Origin: Paractinoplanes lichenicola
GTDB taxonomy: Bacteria > Actinomycetota > Actinomycetes > Mycobacteriales > Micromonosporaceae
Assembly: GCF_016785085.1 (NCBI RefSeq)
Contig: NZ_JAENHO010000022.1
Span: 30,856 to 94,855, forward strand
DNA: 64,000 nucleotides
Direction of reading: 5' to 3'
This document shows, piece by piece, positions 33,942-42,707 of this stretch. The notes under the pieces were generated by a model that was given only the letters and a program-made list of their open reading frames with translations, made no database searches and was not told the DNA's origin. How positions within the stretch are numbered: the stretch's first letter is position 1; the number at the start of each line of letters is the position of its first letter. The translations under genes were made by a program, and so were the position numbers.

Positions 33942-34277
33942 TCAGGGCGTGTAGGTCTGGCTGGGCGACGAGGACGGCGGCAACCCGAACATCTCGGCCA
34001 GGCCGGTCACCCGCAGCTGCCGGTGCACGAACTCGCTCGGGTTGCGCAGCACGAACCGGGTGCCGGTCTCGCGGGCCGCGTTGTAGCCCGTGACCAGCGT
34101 GCCGATGCCCTGCGAGTCCATGAACGTGACGTACGTGAGGTCGACGATCAGGCTCAGCGGGCGCTCCCGCTGCAGGGTGCCGAGCAGGGTCTCGCGCAAC
34201 GCCCCCACGGTCGCGGCGTCGAGGCTTCCGCGCACGTCGACGACGATCGCGCCGTCCGCCTGGCGTCGCGTCGTCAT
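33942..34277 (-). CDS. STAS-domain anti-sigma factor antagonist
   Basis: 111 residues from ATG 34277 (GTG 34280 also possible; GGGCGAGGCG upstream). The single domain reads AIVVDVRGSLDAATV, LIVDLTYVTFMDSQGIGTLVTGYN and FVLRNPSEFVHRQLRVTGL; the DSQG Ser is the expected phosphosite, slightly different from the usual DSTG/DSSG. A Ser/Pro-rich tail ends the protein. It is divergent from the permease at 34501. A paralogue lies at 11953. Confidence 0.88.
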   Translation of the reverse strand: MTTRRQADGAIVVDVRGSLDAATVGALRETLLGTLQRERPLSLIVDLTYVTFMDSQGIGTLVTGYNAARETGTRFVLRNPSEFVHRQLRVTGLAEMFGLPPSSSPSQTYTP

Positions 34278-34500
34278 CACCGCCTCGCCCACTGCCGAAC
34301 CTCCGTCACCCTGGGCTGTCCCGCCACCGTACCTCCGGTTTCCCGCTCCTCGCAGGCTGCCGCCTGTTTCCGGTGCCACAGCGGACACCCGGTGCGCGCC
34401 GGACCCCCAGGAATTTGCCCGATCTCGCTCTGCGGTTGCGGAGTGACCATCCGTATGCCCAAAGTCACATAGGCGGAAGCCGATGACGGGAGGGGTGAAC

Positions 34501-35967
34501 ATGGCCACGACATCGGGACGGCCGGGCATCTTCGCGGTGCGCGACGTCCGGTCCCTCATCACCGAGACGGCCGAGGAGGGTCAAGGTCTCAAGAAGGCGG
34601 TCGGTGCCACGCATCTGACCGCGATGGGCGTCGGCGCCATCATCGGCACCGGCATCTTCGTGGTGATCGGCGAGGGGGCCGGCATAGCCGGGCCCGCGGT
34701 CATCCTGTCGTTCGTGCTGGCCGCCGTGGCCTGCGCGTTCTCGGCACTCTCGTACGCGGAGCTGGCATCGTCGATCCCCGTCGCGGGCAGCGCGTACACC
34801 TATACGTACGCGACCCTGGGCGAGCTGGTGGCCTGGATCATCGGGTGGGACCTGATCCTGGAGTACGGCGTCTCGGTCGCGGCCATCGCGGTCGGCTGGG
34901 GCGGCAACCTGAACGCGTTCCTCGACTCGGCGTTCGGGGTGGCCCTGCCCGACGCGATCGCCAAGTCGCCCGAGGACGGCGGCGTGTTCAACCTGCCCGC
35001 CGTGTTCGTGGTCCTGGCCATCACGTTCCTGCTGATCCGCGGCGTGACCGAGAGCGCCCGGGTCAACCTGGTGATGGTCGCGGTCAAGCTGCTCGTCCTG
35101 CTGTTCTTCATCGTCGTGGCGTTCGCGAACTTCGGCACCGGCAACTTCCAGCCGTTCGCGCCCGAGGGAGTGGACGGGGTGACCGCGGCCGCGGCGGTGA
35201 TCTTCTTCGCCTACATCGGCTTCGACGCGGTCTCGACCGGCAGCGAGGAGGCCAAGCAGCCCGCCCGGGACCTGCCCCTGGCCATCATCGGCTCGCTGGT
35301 CATCTGCACGATCTTCTACGTGCTGACCGCGACCGCCGCGATCGGCATCGCCTCGCCCGAGCAGCTCGAGGGCAGCGACGCGCCGCTGGCCGCCGCGCTC
35401 GACCAGGGGGCCGGGATCAGCTGGGCGGCCGCGATCCTCGCACTCGGCGCCGTCGTCGCCATCACCAGCGTGGTGCTGGTCATCATGTACGGCCAGACCC
35501 GCATCTTCTTCGCGATGTGCCGCGACGGCCTGCTCCCACAGCGCCTGGCCAAGGTCAACCAGCGGTACGGCACCCCGGCCCGGCTGACCCTGGTGCTCGG
35601 CGTGCTCATCTCGATCCTGGCCGCGCTGATCCCGCTGAGCGAGATCGTCAAGCTCGTCAACATCGGCACGCTGTTCGCCTTCGTGCTGGTCAACATCGGC
35701 GTCATCGTGCTGCGGCGCACCCGGCCCGACATGCCGCGCCCGTATAGGGTGCCGTGGTCGCCGGTGCTGCCGCTGCTGGGCATCGCGTTCGCCGTCTACC
35801 TGATGAGCGACCTGCCCTGGGACACCTGGGTCCGGTTCGTCGTCTGGCTGGTGATCGGCGTGCTCATCTATTGGCTGTACGGCTACAAGAACTCCCGCCT
35901 GCGTCGCGAGCCGAGCGGCGGCACCCCGGGATGGGCCCGTACGCCGGACGAGGGTGACCCGCAATGA
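34501..35967 (+). CDS. APC-family amino acid permease
   Basis: 488 residues from ATG 34501, with GGGAGGGG six bases upstream (34487-34494). Twelve predicted helices; GVGAIIGTGIFVVIGEGAG is the unwound TM1 substrate motif of amino-acid/polyamine/organocation transporters, and SALSYAELASSIPVAGSAY follows. AAAVIFFAYIGFDAVSTGSE matches TM6 of the YfnA/cationic-amino-acid group. Likely imports a basic or neutral amino acid with protons. Its stop overlaps the start of the Usp gene by four bases, so the two are co-translated. Confidence 0.95.
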   Translation: MATTSGRPGIFAVRDVRSLITETAEEGQGLKKAVGATHLTAMGVGAIIGTGIFVVIGEGAGIAGPAVILSFVLAAVACAFSALSYAELASSIPVAGSAYTYTYATLGELVAWIIGWDLILEYGVSVAAIAVGWGGNLNAFLDSAFGVALPDAIAKSPEDGGVFNLPAVFVVLAITFLLIRGVTESARVNLVMVAVKLLVLLFFIVVAFANFGTGNFQPFAPEGVDGVTAAAAVIFFAYIGFDAVSTGSEEAKQPARDLPLAIIGSLVICTIFYVLTATAAIGIASPEQLEGSDAPLAAALDQGAGISWAAAILALGAVVAITSVVLVIMYGQTRIFFAMCRDGLLPQRLAKVNQRYGTPARLTLVLGVLISILAALIPLSEIVKLVNIGTLFAFVLVNIGVIVLRRTRPDMPRPYRVPWSPVLPLLGIAFAVYLMSDLPWDTWVRFVVWLVIGVLIYWLYGYKNSRLRREPSGGTPGWARTPDEGDPQ

Positions 35968-36833
35968 CCGGCCCGGTGATCACCGGAGTGGACGGGGGCA
36001 CGGCCGCGGCCGACGCGCTGGCCCTGGGGCGATGGTTCGCCGAGGCGCTCGGGGCGCCGCTCGTGGTGGCCGTCGTGCACCCCGCGCCGGCCGCCCTCGG
36101 CTCGGGCCGGGTCGACGCCGAGTGGGTCGCCGACCGGCACCGCGCCGCGCAGCGGGTGCTCGACGACGCCCGCGAGACCCTGGAAGGCGTACGGGGGGAA
36201 GTGGCCTTTCGCATGGTCTCCTCGTCGTCGGCCGCGCACGGGCTGCACGACCTGGCCGAGGAGACCCGGGCGGCGATGCTGGTCATCGGGTCGGGACGGC
36301 ACGCCACCAAGGAACGCCTGATGGCCGGCAGCACGGCCGAGCGTCTGCTCGCGGGCAGCGTCTGCCCGGTCGCCATCGCGCCCGCGTCGATGCCCGCCCC
36401 GCCGGTCGAGCGCCGCCGGATCGGCGTGGCCTACGTGGACACGCCGGACGGCCGGACCGCGCTGGGCGCCGCCGCCGAGATGGCCCGCCGCACCGGGGAC
36501 ACGCTCAAGCTCTACACCGTGGTCGCCGAGGGGGACGCCACGCTGCCGTTCCTCATCGGCGACGACGTCGAGCGGGCGTTCCTCGAGACGGCCCGGGAGA
36601 CGTACGAGCAATCGCTGCGCAAGGCGGCCGGCTCGCTGCCCGGCGTGACGGCCGAGTGGGAGGTGGTGGCCGGGGACGTCGTCGACGCGCTGGCCGACCT
36701 GACCGACGTGGACGTGCTCTACTGCGGCTCGCGCGGTTACGGCCCGGCCCGGCGGGTGCTGCTCGGCGGCGTCTCGACCAGGTTGATCCGGCGCGCGTGC
36801 CGTCCCCTGGTAGTGGTGCCGCGCAGCGGTTGA
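35964..36833 (+). CDS. Tandem universal stress protein (two Usp domains)
   Basis: 289 residues with two Usp domains. Domain 1 begins VITGVDGGTAAADALA and ends with VIGSGRHATKERLMAGSTAE, a G-2x-G-9x-G-S/T ATP site; domain 2 (RIGVAYVDTPDGRTAL onward) ends YCGSRGYGPARRVLLGGVST. Both keep the nucleotide motif. ATGA overlap with the permease upstream implies coupled translation; Usp domains often regulate transport partners in this arrangement. Its stop abuts that of the convergent kinase gene. Confidence 0.93.
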   Translation: MTGPVITGVDGGTAAADALALGRWFAEALGAPLVVAVVHPAPAALGSGRVDAEWVADRHRAAQRVLDDARETLEGVRGEVAFRMVSSSSAAHGLHDLAEETRAAMLVIGSGRHATKERLMAGSTAERLLAGSVCPVAIAPASMPAPPVERRRIGVAYVDTPDGRTALGAAAEMARRTGDTLKLYTVVAEGDATLPFLIGDDVERAFLETARETYEQSLRKAAGSLPGVTAEWEVVAGDVVDALADLTDVDVLYCGSRGYGPARRVLLGGVSTRLIRRACRPLVVVPRSG

Positions 36834-37793
36834 TCAGTCGGCGCGGTGGCGCCCGCCCCCGGCCTGCATGGCGACCGAGGTGGGCTCCTCCGCGGCGCGC
36901 TTGTCCCAGGGTGAGATCGCGGGGTGGGCGTCCTGGGCGTTCAGGTCCTGGATGGGCACGTAGACCCGGGCGTCCACCGCCTCGGCCAGCAGCAACGCGG
37001 CCACCATGGCGGTCGGGCGCTCGGCCGGGTCACGGTTGAGGCAGCGCGACACCAGATCCTCGACCTCGGGCGGCAGGCCGTCGAGCTCGGGCAGCGGCTC
37101 GGGGTCGCGATAGCGCTGGGCGTAGACGAGCTCGGTGGGCGACTCGGCCTTCCACGGCAGGTGCCCGCTGATGCATTGGTGCAGCAGCGTGCCCAGGGCG
37201 AACATGTCGCTGGCGGGCGTGGCCGGCATTCCCTCGAAGAGCTCGGGCGCCACGTAGGCCGGGGTGCCCATGACCGGCACGTCCGGCTCCGGCTGCGGGG
37301 TGTCGGCCGAGGCCGCGATGCCGAAGTCGAGCACCTTGGCCCCGGACGGCGTGAGCATGACGTTGGCCGGTTTGACGTCGCGGTGCACGATCAGCTCGGC
37401 GTGCGCGGCGGCCAGCCCCGCGGCGACCTCGGCGCAGATCCGCACGCCGATCCGCCAGTCGATCGGCCCCGCCGCGAGATGGGCGCTGAGGGTCTGCCCC
37501 TCGACCAGTTCCATCACGATGTACGGCACGTCGCGCGCGGACGGCCCCGACCGTGAGGTGCCGAAGTCGTGCACGCCGGCCACGTTCGGGTGGGCCAGCT
37601 TGGCGGCCGAGCGGGCCTCGGTGCGTACGAGGTCGATGCTCGCCGCGTCGCCCAGCGTGCCCTCCAGCGAGGGCCCCATGATCTTGATGGCCACCGGGCG
37701 GTCGAGCACCCGGTCGTGGCCGAGCCACACCTCGGACATGCCGCCGACGCCGATGCGCCGCACGAGCTGGTAGCGCCCGCCCAGCATCCGCAT
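36834..37793 (-). CDS. Soluble eukaryotic-type Ser/Thr protein kinase
   Basis: 319 residues from ATG 37793 (AGGAGG eight bases upstream). Complete Hanks-type kinase: glycine loop RRIGVGGMSEVWLG (residues 13-26), Lys37 in VAIKIM, HRDVKPANVML (HRD 137-139), DFG 156-158, GTPAYVAPELFEG (APE), then a C-lobe ending near 265. A short tail of about 50 residues carries no membrane helix and no PASTA domain, unlike PknB. The activation segment contains Thr/Ser candidates for autophosphorylation. Substrates unknown; the divergent agmatinase lies 98 bases away. Confidence 0.94.
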   Translation of the reverse strand: MRMLGGRYQLVRRIGVGGMSEVWLGHDRVLDRPVAIKIMGPSLEGTLGDAASIDLVRTEARSAAKLAHPNVAGVHDFGTSRSGPSARDVPYIVMELVEGQTLSAHLAAGPIDWRIGVRICAEVAAGLAAAHAELIVHRDVKPANVMLTPSGAKVLDFGIAASADTPQPEPDVPVMGTPAYVAPELFEGMPATPASDMFALGTLLHQCISGHLPWKAESPTELVYAQRYRDPEPLPELDGLPPEVEDLVSRCLNRDPAERPTAMVAALLLAEAVDARVYVPIQDLNAQDAHPAISPWDKRAAEEPTSVAMQAGGGRHRAD

Positions 37794-37854
37794 GTACCGA
37801 ACCTCCTGGCTAGATCTTCGGTCAGCGGTACCCGTGGACCCCGGAGCAGAAACG

Positions 37855-37883
37855 CTGTACTCCCCCACTGTATGGAAGTACAG
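37855..37883. promoter_or_regulatory. Candidate operator: CTGTA/TACAG dyads between kinase and agmatinase
   Basis: CTGTACT (37855-37861) and AGTACAG (37877-37883) form a perfect 7-bp inverted repeat; an extra CTGTA at 37868-37872 makes a tighter 5-6-5 dyad with the same right arm. It lies just upstream of the agmatinase GTG. A GntR regulator is encoded directly after agmatinase and is the obvious candidate binder. Confidence 0.45.
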
Positions 37884-37890
37884 TCCCGTC

Positions 37891-38949
37891 GTGACGCGCT
37901 ACGGACCGATGTACGGCCCCGATTTCACCTTCCTCGGGGTGCCCGCCTGCGACTGGCAGGACGAGCAGACCTACGCGGACGCGGACGTCGTCATCCTGGG
38001 TGCGCCCTTCGACGGCGGCACCTCCCACCGGCCCGGCGCCCGGTTCGGCCCGCAGGTCATCCGCGGCACCGACTACCTGCCCCACGACGGCTCGCGGCCG
38101 CACATGGCGATGCGGGTCGACGCGCTCAGCGGCGACCTGACCGTCAAGGACGCGGGCGATCTCGAGGTGTTCAGCGGCGAGATCCAGCGCAGCTGCGACA
38201 CGATCGAGGACGCGGTGGCCTACGTGGCCTCGTACGGCGCGATCCCGCTCATCCTCGGCGGCGACCACACCGTGACGTGGCCCGACGTCGCGGGAGTGGC
38301 CCGGCACCACGGCGCCGGCCGGATCTCGGTCATCCACTTCGACGCGCACGCCGACACCGGGGACATCGAGTTCGGGTCGCTCTACGGCCACGGGCAGCCC
38401 ATGCGGCGCCTGATCGAGTCGGGAGCCGTACGGGGGGACCGCTTCTTGCAGTTGGGTCTGCGCGGCTATTGGCCCGGGCCCGAGACGCTCGACTGGATGG
38501 CCGACCAGGGCATGAACTCGTTCCACATGAGCGAGATCGTCGACCGCGGCCTCGACACCGTGCTCGACCAGGCGTTCGAGATCGCCCTCGACGACTGCGA
38601 CGGCGTCTTCCTCTCGGTCGACATCGACGTCTGCGACCCCAGCCACGCCCCCGGCACCGGCACCCCCGAACCCGGCGGGTTCACCGCGCGGCAGCTGCTC
38701 GACAGCGTCTCGCGGATCTGCCACGAATTACCCGTAGTAGGCATGGACATCGTCGAGGTGGCACCCCCGTTCGACCACGCCGACATCACCGCGATGCTCG
38801 GCAACCGGGTCGTGCTGGAGGCCCTCTCGGGGCTGGCTCGGCGACGCAAAGACGCAGGTGGACCCCGGTGGAACAGGGCCACGCCGCTGCTGTCGGGACG
38901 TGGCTCGCGGGTTGATCCGCCGCCCTCCGTGAGTGATCCGCAGCGCTGA
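37891..38949 (+). CDS. Agmatinase/ureohydrolase
   Basis: 352 residues from GTG 37891 (an ATG at 37909 is also possible). Ureohydrolase metal motifs are complete: LGGDHTVTWP, VIHFDAHADTG and SVDIDVCDPSHAPGTG, giving the His/Asp ligands of the binuclear manganese centre. The opening RYGPMYGPDFTFLGVPAC fits agmatinases (agmatine to putrescine and urea) or related guanidino-acid hydrolases; distinguishing them needs structure-level comparison. Contains an in-frame TTA Leu codon (38728-38730), the codon read by bldA tRNA. Followed by a GntR gene. Confidence 0.9.
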   Translation: MTRYGPMYGPDFTFLGVPACDWQDEQTYADADVVILGAPFDGGTSHRPGARFGPQVIRGTDYLPHDGSRPHMAMRVDALSGDLTVKDAGDLEVFSGEIQRSCDTIEDAVAYVASYGAIPLILGGDHTVTWPDVAGVARHHGAGRISVIHFDAHADTGDIEFGSLYGHGQPMRRLIESGAVRGDRFLQLGLRGYWPGPETLDWMADQGMNSFHMSEIVDRGLDTVLDQAFEIALDDCDGVFLSVDIDVCDPSHAPGTGTPEPGGFTARQLLDSVSRICHELPVVGMDIVEVAPPFDHADITAMLGNRVVLEALSGLARRRKDAGGPRWNRATPLLSGRGSRVDPPPSVSDPQR

Positions 38950-39019
38950 GTTCGCGTCCGCAACATCGTCACAGACAGTCGCGGTTGCGCACTTGTTCCG
39001 CCCTGACCAGCCACGCAGC

Positions 39020-39580
39020 ATGCCTTGCATGTCCCCCGACACGGCACTCTCCCCGTACCAGCAGATCGCGGCCGAGCTGCGCCATCAGATCTTCACCGGC
39101 AGCCTGACCGTCGGCGCGAAGCTCCCCTCCGAGCACACGCTCGCCGGGGAGCATCGGGTCGCCCGCACCACCGTCCAGTCGGCCCTGCGCGTGCTGCGCA
39201 CCGAGGGCCTGATCTCGTCGCGCAAGGGCGCCGGCAACTTCGTCACCCCGCTCGCCGTGATCGACGCGCACCGCTGCCCGGCCCGCATCGAGCTCGACCA
39301 CCAGCAGGTCGGCTGGCTGAGCCGGCTCCCGCGCCCGGCCCACGGGCTCGACCGGGTGCTGCACTGCGAGCTCGAGCATCCCCACGAGGGCGCGCACGCC
39401 GGGCTGGGCCAGCACGCGGCCGGCACTGGCTGGTGGGTGCAGTGGTCGCTGTCCGCCTCCGAGATCAACGCCATTCCGCACTGCCTGGCCGTGCGGGCCC
39501 CGTCGGAACAGGACGACAACCACTGCCTGCTCTACCGCGACCACCCCGGCCGGCACCTGTACGGCAGTGACTACAGCTGA
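39020..39580 (+). CDS. GntR-type winged-helix regulator without a recognisable effector domain
   Basis: About 186 residues from ATG 39020 (39029 equally possible; no clear ribosome site). Winged helix: SPYQQIAAELRHQIFTGSLT, VGAKLPSEHTLAGEHRVART, TVQSALRVLRTEGLISSRKG and NFVTP, a classic GntR head. The remaining 110 residues contain many His (HCELEHPHEGAHAG) and do not match the UTRA or FCD effector domains. It lies downstream of agmatinase and probably controls it. Its 3' end overlaps the convergent TetR-GNAT gene by ten bases. Confidence 0.82.
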   Translation: MPCMSPDTALSPYQQIAAELRHQIFTGSLTVGAKLPSEHTLAGEHRVARTTVQSALRVLRTEGLISSRKGAGNFVTPLAVIDAHRCPARIELDHQQVGWLSRLPRPAHGLDRVLHCELEHPHEGAHAGLGQHAAGTGWWVQWSLSASEINAIPHCLAVRAPSEQDDNHCLLYRDHPGRHLYGSDYS

Positions 39581-40596
39581 ACGGGCTTCGTATACCGTCG
39601 GCAGGGCACCACGACGCCTGCCGCCAGGTAGTCGAAGCCACCCGCGTCCGTCCAGCCCTCGCGCTCGTAGAAGTGCCGCGCCCGCGCGTTGCCCGGCACC
39701 ACGGCCAGCCACGCCACCGGATGCCCACCCGCCGCGACCTGCCGCTCCGCCTCGGCCAGCAGCGCACGGGCCACGCCGCCGCCGCGGAACGCCGCGTCCA
39801 CGTAGACCTGCTCGACCTCGTCGCCGGCCACCATCACGAACCCGGCCACCTCGTCGCCTGCGACCGCCACGGTGGTGTCGGCGATCCGCTGCGCGGCCCG
39901 GGTGCGGAACGTCTCGGAGGTGCGCGCCTCGACCAGGGCGTCGGGGACGTGACCCAGGTGGCCGTCGCGCCAGCCCGACTCCCAGATGCGGGCGACGGCG
40001 AGGGCGTCGTCGTCACGGGCCGGCCGCAATCGCTGTCCGGTCAACTTTCTGAGTCCTTCCTCCAGGAGGGCGGCGGAGTCCATCGTCGGGTCGCCCAGGA
40101 CGGCCGGCAGGGCCAGGCCGTCGATCAGGGCGAGGATCTGCTGGGCGGTGCCTATCGGCCGGCTTCCCGAGATCTCGGCTGCCAGCAGCTCGCGCCAGCG
40201 GGTGTAGTCGGCCAGCACCTCCACGCGCAGATCGGGGTCGCGCAGGGCCCAGCGCCACGACTCGACCCAGACCCGCCACGAGACGTCGCTGCCGACGGCA
40301 CCGGTCAGATGAGAGGCGATGAGCAGGAGTCGCTGCCAGGGGTCGGTCACGACGGTGAGGCGCTCGGCCACCTCGTCGAAGTCGCGCTGGGCGGAATGCC
40401 GGAAGACGGCCCGCAGCATGTCGTCGCGGCTGCCGAAGAAGTATTGCAGCGTGGAGACCCCGACACCGGTGGCCGCGGTCACGTCGGAGAAGCGCGTGGC
40501 GTCGGCGCCGCGGGCGGCCACGACGGCGCAGGCGGCGCTGAGGATCTCGGCGTGTTTGGACACCGGCGCATGTCTATCACGTCGCCGCGCAGTCAC
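39571..40596 (-). CDS. TetR regulator fused to a GNAT acetyltransferase
   Basis: About 341 residues. The N-terminal half is a TetR regulator: ILSAACAVVAARGADATRFS, DVTAATGVGVSTLQYFFGSR, DDMLRAVF, then a TetR ligand-domain helix set ending EEGLRKLTG near residue 185. The C-terminal half is a GNAT domain: LRPARDDDALAVARIWESGW, EVEQVYVDAAFRGGGVARAL (acetyl-CoA loop) and WLAVVPGNARARHFYEREGW. No stop or gap separates the halves and the join is smooth. The start is uncertain (GTG 40596, 40626 or 40563). A one-component regulator able to acetylate its own inducer is an attractive inference. Confidence 0.88.
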   Translation of the reverse strand: MTARRRDRHAPVSKHAEILSAACAVVAARGADATRFSDVTAATGVGVSTLQYFFGSRDDMLRAVFRHSAQRDFDEVAERLTVVTDPWQRLLLIASHLTGAVGSDVSWRVWVESWRWALRDPDLRVEVLADYTRWRELLAAEISGSRPIGTAQQILALIDGLALPAVLGDPTMDSAALLEEGLRKLTGQRLRPARDDDALAVARIWESGWRDGHLGHVPDALVEARTSETFRTRAAQRIADTTVAVAGDEVAGFVMVAGDEVEQVYVDAAFRGGGVARALLAEAERQVAAGGHPVAWLAVVPGNARARHFYEREGWTDAGGFDYLAAGVVVPCRRYTKPVQL

Positions 40597-40932
40597 GACG
40601 GCCCACGCTCCGTGATCGCCCACCACGGACGGTGACGGCTCTCCACAGTGCTTTCTTGACGCTGCAACAGAATGGAGAGAATTAACCGCGCATTAAGTGC
40701 TTCTTCGCCGGCGCGCGAATCGGTCGCATGTAGAGCTGACCGATTGTTGCCGGGGGATTACGGTAAGAAAGCGCGAAGATATTTGCGCCGGGCCACAGAT
40801 CTGACGGTGGACCGCTCGACCGCCCCCAATTTGGTCGTCGGCGAGCATACAGGTCTGACGGCTGGGGTAAAGGGGCACCCCTGCGAGGACTTTGTGGGAG
40901 CGCGCCCACTTCGGGCGGCCCGCAGGCGGGCT

Positions 40933-41030
40933 GCCTGCAGACTGCGGACTGCCTGCAGACTGCGGACTGCCTGCAGACTGCGGACTGCGGACTGCCTGCG
41001 GACTGCGGGCTGCCTGCGGCCCCTTGCGGT
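40933..41030 (+). repeat. 18-bp tandem repeat (gcctgcagactgcggact)
   Basis: Three perfect 18-base copies at 40933, 40951 and 40969, then degenerate 7- and 11-base pieces (gcggact, gcctgcggact) to about 41030. Each full unit carries a PstI-type CTGCAG. Confidence 0.9.
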
Positions 41031-41155
41031 TGGTGGTGGCAAGAGCGGCTGCCCAGGCGGTGGGCGTCGGGGTCCGGCTGAGTGCCGCCCGTTGCGGTCA
41101 GCGTCGTCTTAAGCGAAACCGGCCGCAGCAGCCATCGCACATCCGCCGGCCGCCG

Positions 41156-41493
41156 AAGTAACCCGACAACGCACCCGGCGTGAGCGGCGGCAGAGAGCCC
41201 GACCCCCCGCCCGCCCGCCTGGGAGGCCGCTCTTAGCCAACAACGGACCGCAAGTGGCCACGCAAAGCCCAACCACCCGCCCACCCCGCCCGGGAAGCCG
41301 CTCCTAGCCAACAACGGACCGCAAGTGGCCACGCAAAGCCCAACCACCCGCCCACCCCGCCCGGGAAGCCGCTCCTAGCCAACGACCGACCGCAAGTGGC
41401 CGCAGAAAGCCCAACCACCCGCCCGCCCCGCCCGGGAAGCCGCTCCTAGCCAACGACCGACCGCAAGTGGCCGCAGAAAGCCCGACCACGACC
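41156..41493 (+). repeat. 71-bp tandem repeat array
   Basis: Units start at 41227, 41298, 41369 and 41440 (period exactly 71), the last truncated at about 41493; a diverged fifth unit precedes from about 41156. Core words are ccgctcctagccaac, rccgcaagtggcc, and gcccaaccacccgcc followed by ccgcccgggaag. Each unit contains the GTGGCCAC or TGGCC dyad and CCCGGG. The two left units share variants, as do the two right units, so pairs were duplicated. Confidence 0.92.
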
Positions 41494-41585
41494 ACGGGTA
41501 GCGCCCTCGCCGCCGGGCACGGTCATGTAGGCCTCGGTTCAGGTGTAATAGAGGTCATCGTCGTCCTGGACGGAGGCGTCAAAGG

Positions 41586-42707
41586 GTGGATCAAGAAGGA
41601 CTCGTCGAACGGGCGAAGAGGCTGATCGCGATCCCGTCCACAGCAGAGCGCCCGGACGAGCTGGCCCGAGCCCTGGATTTCGTGCTCGGCGAGCTGGGCC
41701 CCGGGTTCACCCAGCGGCGGTTCGAGTCCAACGGCAAGCTCAGTGCCCTGGTCCATCCACCAGGCGCCGAGGAGTTCCGCGTCATCCTCAACGCCCACCT
41801 GGACGTAGTCCCCGCCGCCCCCGAGCAGTTCGTCCCCCGGGTCGAGGGTGACCGCCTCTACGGCCGCGGCGCGCAGGACATGAAGGTCGCGGCCCTGATC
41901 ATGGCGGACGTCTTCCGCGAGCTGGCCCCGCGCCTGGACTTCCCGATCGCCCTGCAGCTGGTCACCGACGAGGAGGTCGGCGGCGCGGACGGCACGGCCC
42001 ATCAGATCGCCCAGGGCGTACGGGCCGCTTTTGTCGTGATCGGCGAGCAGAGCCGGCTGCGGATCGTCAACGAGTCGCGCGGCCTGGCTCATGTGCGACT
42101 GACCGCGAAAGGGCGGGCGGCCCACGCGGCGTACCCGTGGCTCGGGGACAACGCCCTGGTCACGGTGATGAACGCGGCGAACGAAGTCCTCAAAAGGTAT
42201 CCGATTCCGGGCGACGAGGTGTGGCGCACGACGGTGAACGTCGCCCGGATCGACACGCCCAACACGGCCGTCAACCAGGTGCCGGCGGAGGCGAGCGCGT
42301 GGCTCGACATCCGCTTCCCGGCCGAGGACGAGGACTGGCAGGACGCCGAGCGGGTCAAGGCGCACCTGGAAAGCATCACCGGCGTGAACGTGCAGGTGGA
42401 AAGCCACGGTCACCCGCATTACGCCGACCCGGAAAGCGCCGACGTCAAGCTGCTGCAGAAAGCCGCCGGACCAGCGGGCACGCTGCTGGCCAAGCACGGC
42501 GCCGCCGACGGCCGGCATTACTCGGCGGTCGGCGTGGACGCGGTGATCTTCGGGCCGGGCGGTGACGGGCAGCACGGGGCGAGCGAGTATGCCGACCTGA
42601 CGACGCTCACCCCGTACGGGAAGGCTTTGCGGGCTTTTCTGACGGGGCTCAGCCCTCGTTGGCCAGCAGGAGCCAGCGGACGCGGCGGACCAGCTCGGCC
42701 GGGTTGA
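41586..42707 (+). CDS. M20-family metallopeptidase/amidohydrolase (ArgE/DapE/ACY1 group)
   Basis: 373 residues from GTG 41586 with GGAGG (41571-41575) nine bases upstream. Motifs: VILNAHLDVVPA (metal His and catalytic Asp), GRGAQDMKVAAL (bridging Asp), TDEEVGGADG (catalytic Glu pair), GRAAHAAYPWLGDNAL from the dimerisation domain and GGDGQHGASEYADL (C-terminal His). Hydrolyses an N-acyl amino acid or a dipeptide; the exact substrate is unclear. The 3' end overlaps the convergent response regulator by 59 bases, so its last 20 residues (GASGRGGPARPG) may be non-essential. Confidence 0.92.
   Translation: MDQEGLVERAKRLIAIPSTAERPDELARALDFVLGELGPGFTQRRFESNGKLSALVHPPGAEEFRVILNAHLDVVPAAPEQFVPRVEGDRLYGRGAQDMKVAALIMADVFRELAPRLDFPIALQLVTDEEVGGADGTAHQIAQGVRAAFVVIGEQSRLRIVNESRGLAHVRLTAKGRAAHAAYPWLGDNALVTVMNAANEVLKRYPIPGDEVWRTTVNVARIDTPNTAVNQVPAEASAWLDIRFPAEDEDWQDAERVKAHLESITGVNVQVESHGHPHYADPESADVKLLQKAAGPAGTLLAKHGAADGRHYSAVGVDAVIFGPGGDGQHGASEYADLTTLTPYGKALRAFLTGLSPRWPAGASGRGGPARPG

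Larger units (their letters stand above)
40597..41585. other. Gene-free repeat region of almost 1 kb
   Basis: Contains a moderately AT-rich left part (40640-40800, including ggtaagaaagcgcgaagata), then an 18-bp array and a 71-bp array listed separately. Open frames crossing the arrays show the same peptide in shifted registers because 71 is not a multiple of three, which argues against coding. No RNA gene recognised. Confidence 0.7.

Noticed and set aside
40672..41112. 146-residue frame crossing the 18-bp array (repeated ACRLRTACRLRT)
   Set aside because: Repetition comes from the DNA array, no ribosome site, and no similarity to any fold.
41233..41495. Minus-strand frames in the 71-bp array with recurring GLSAATCGRSLARSGFPGG
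   Set aside because: The same peptide appears in shifted frames because the unit length is not a multiple of three; no evidence of translation.
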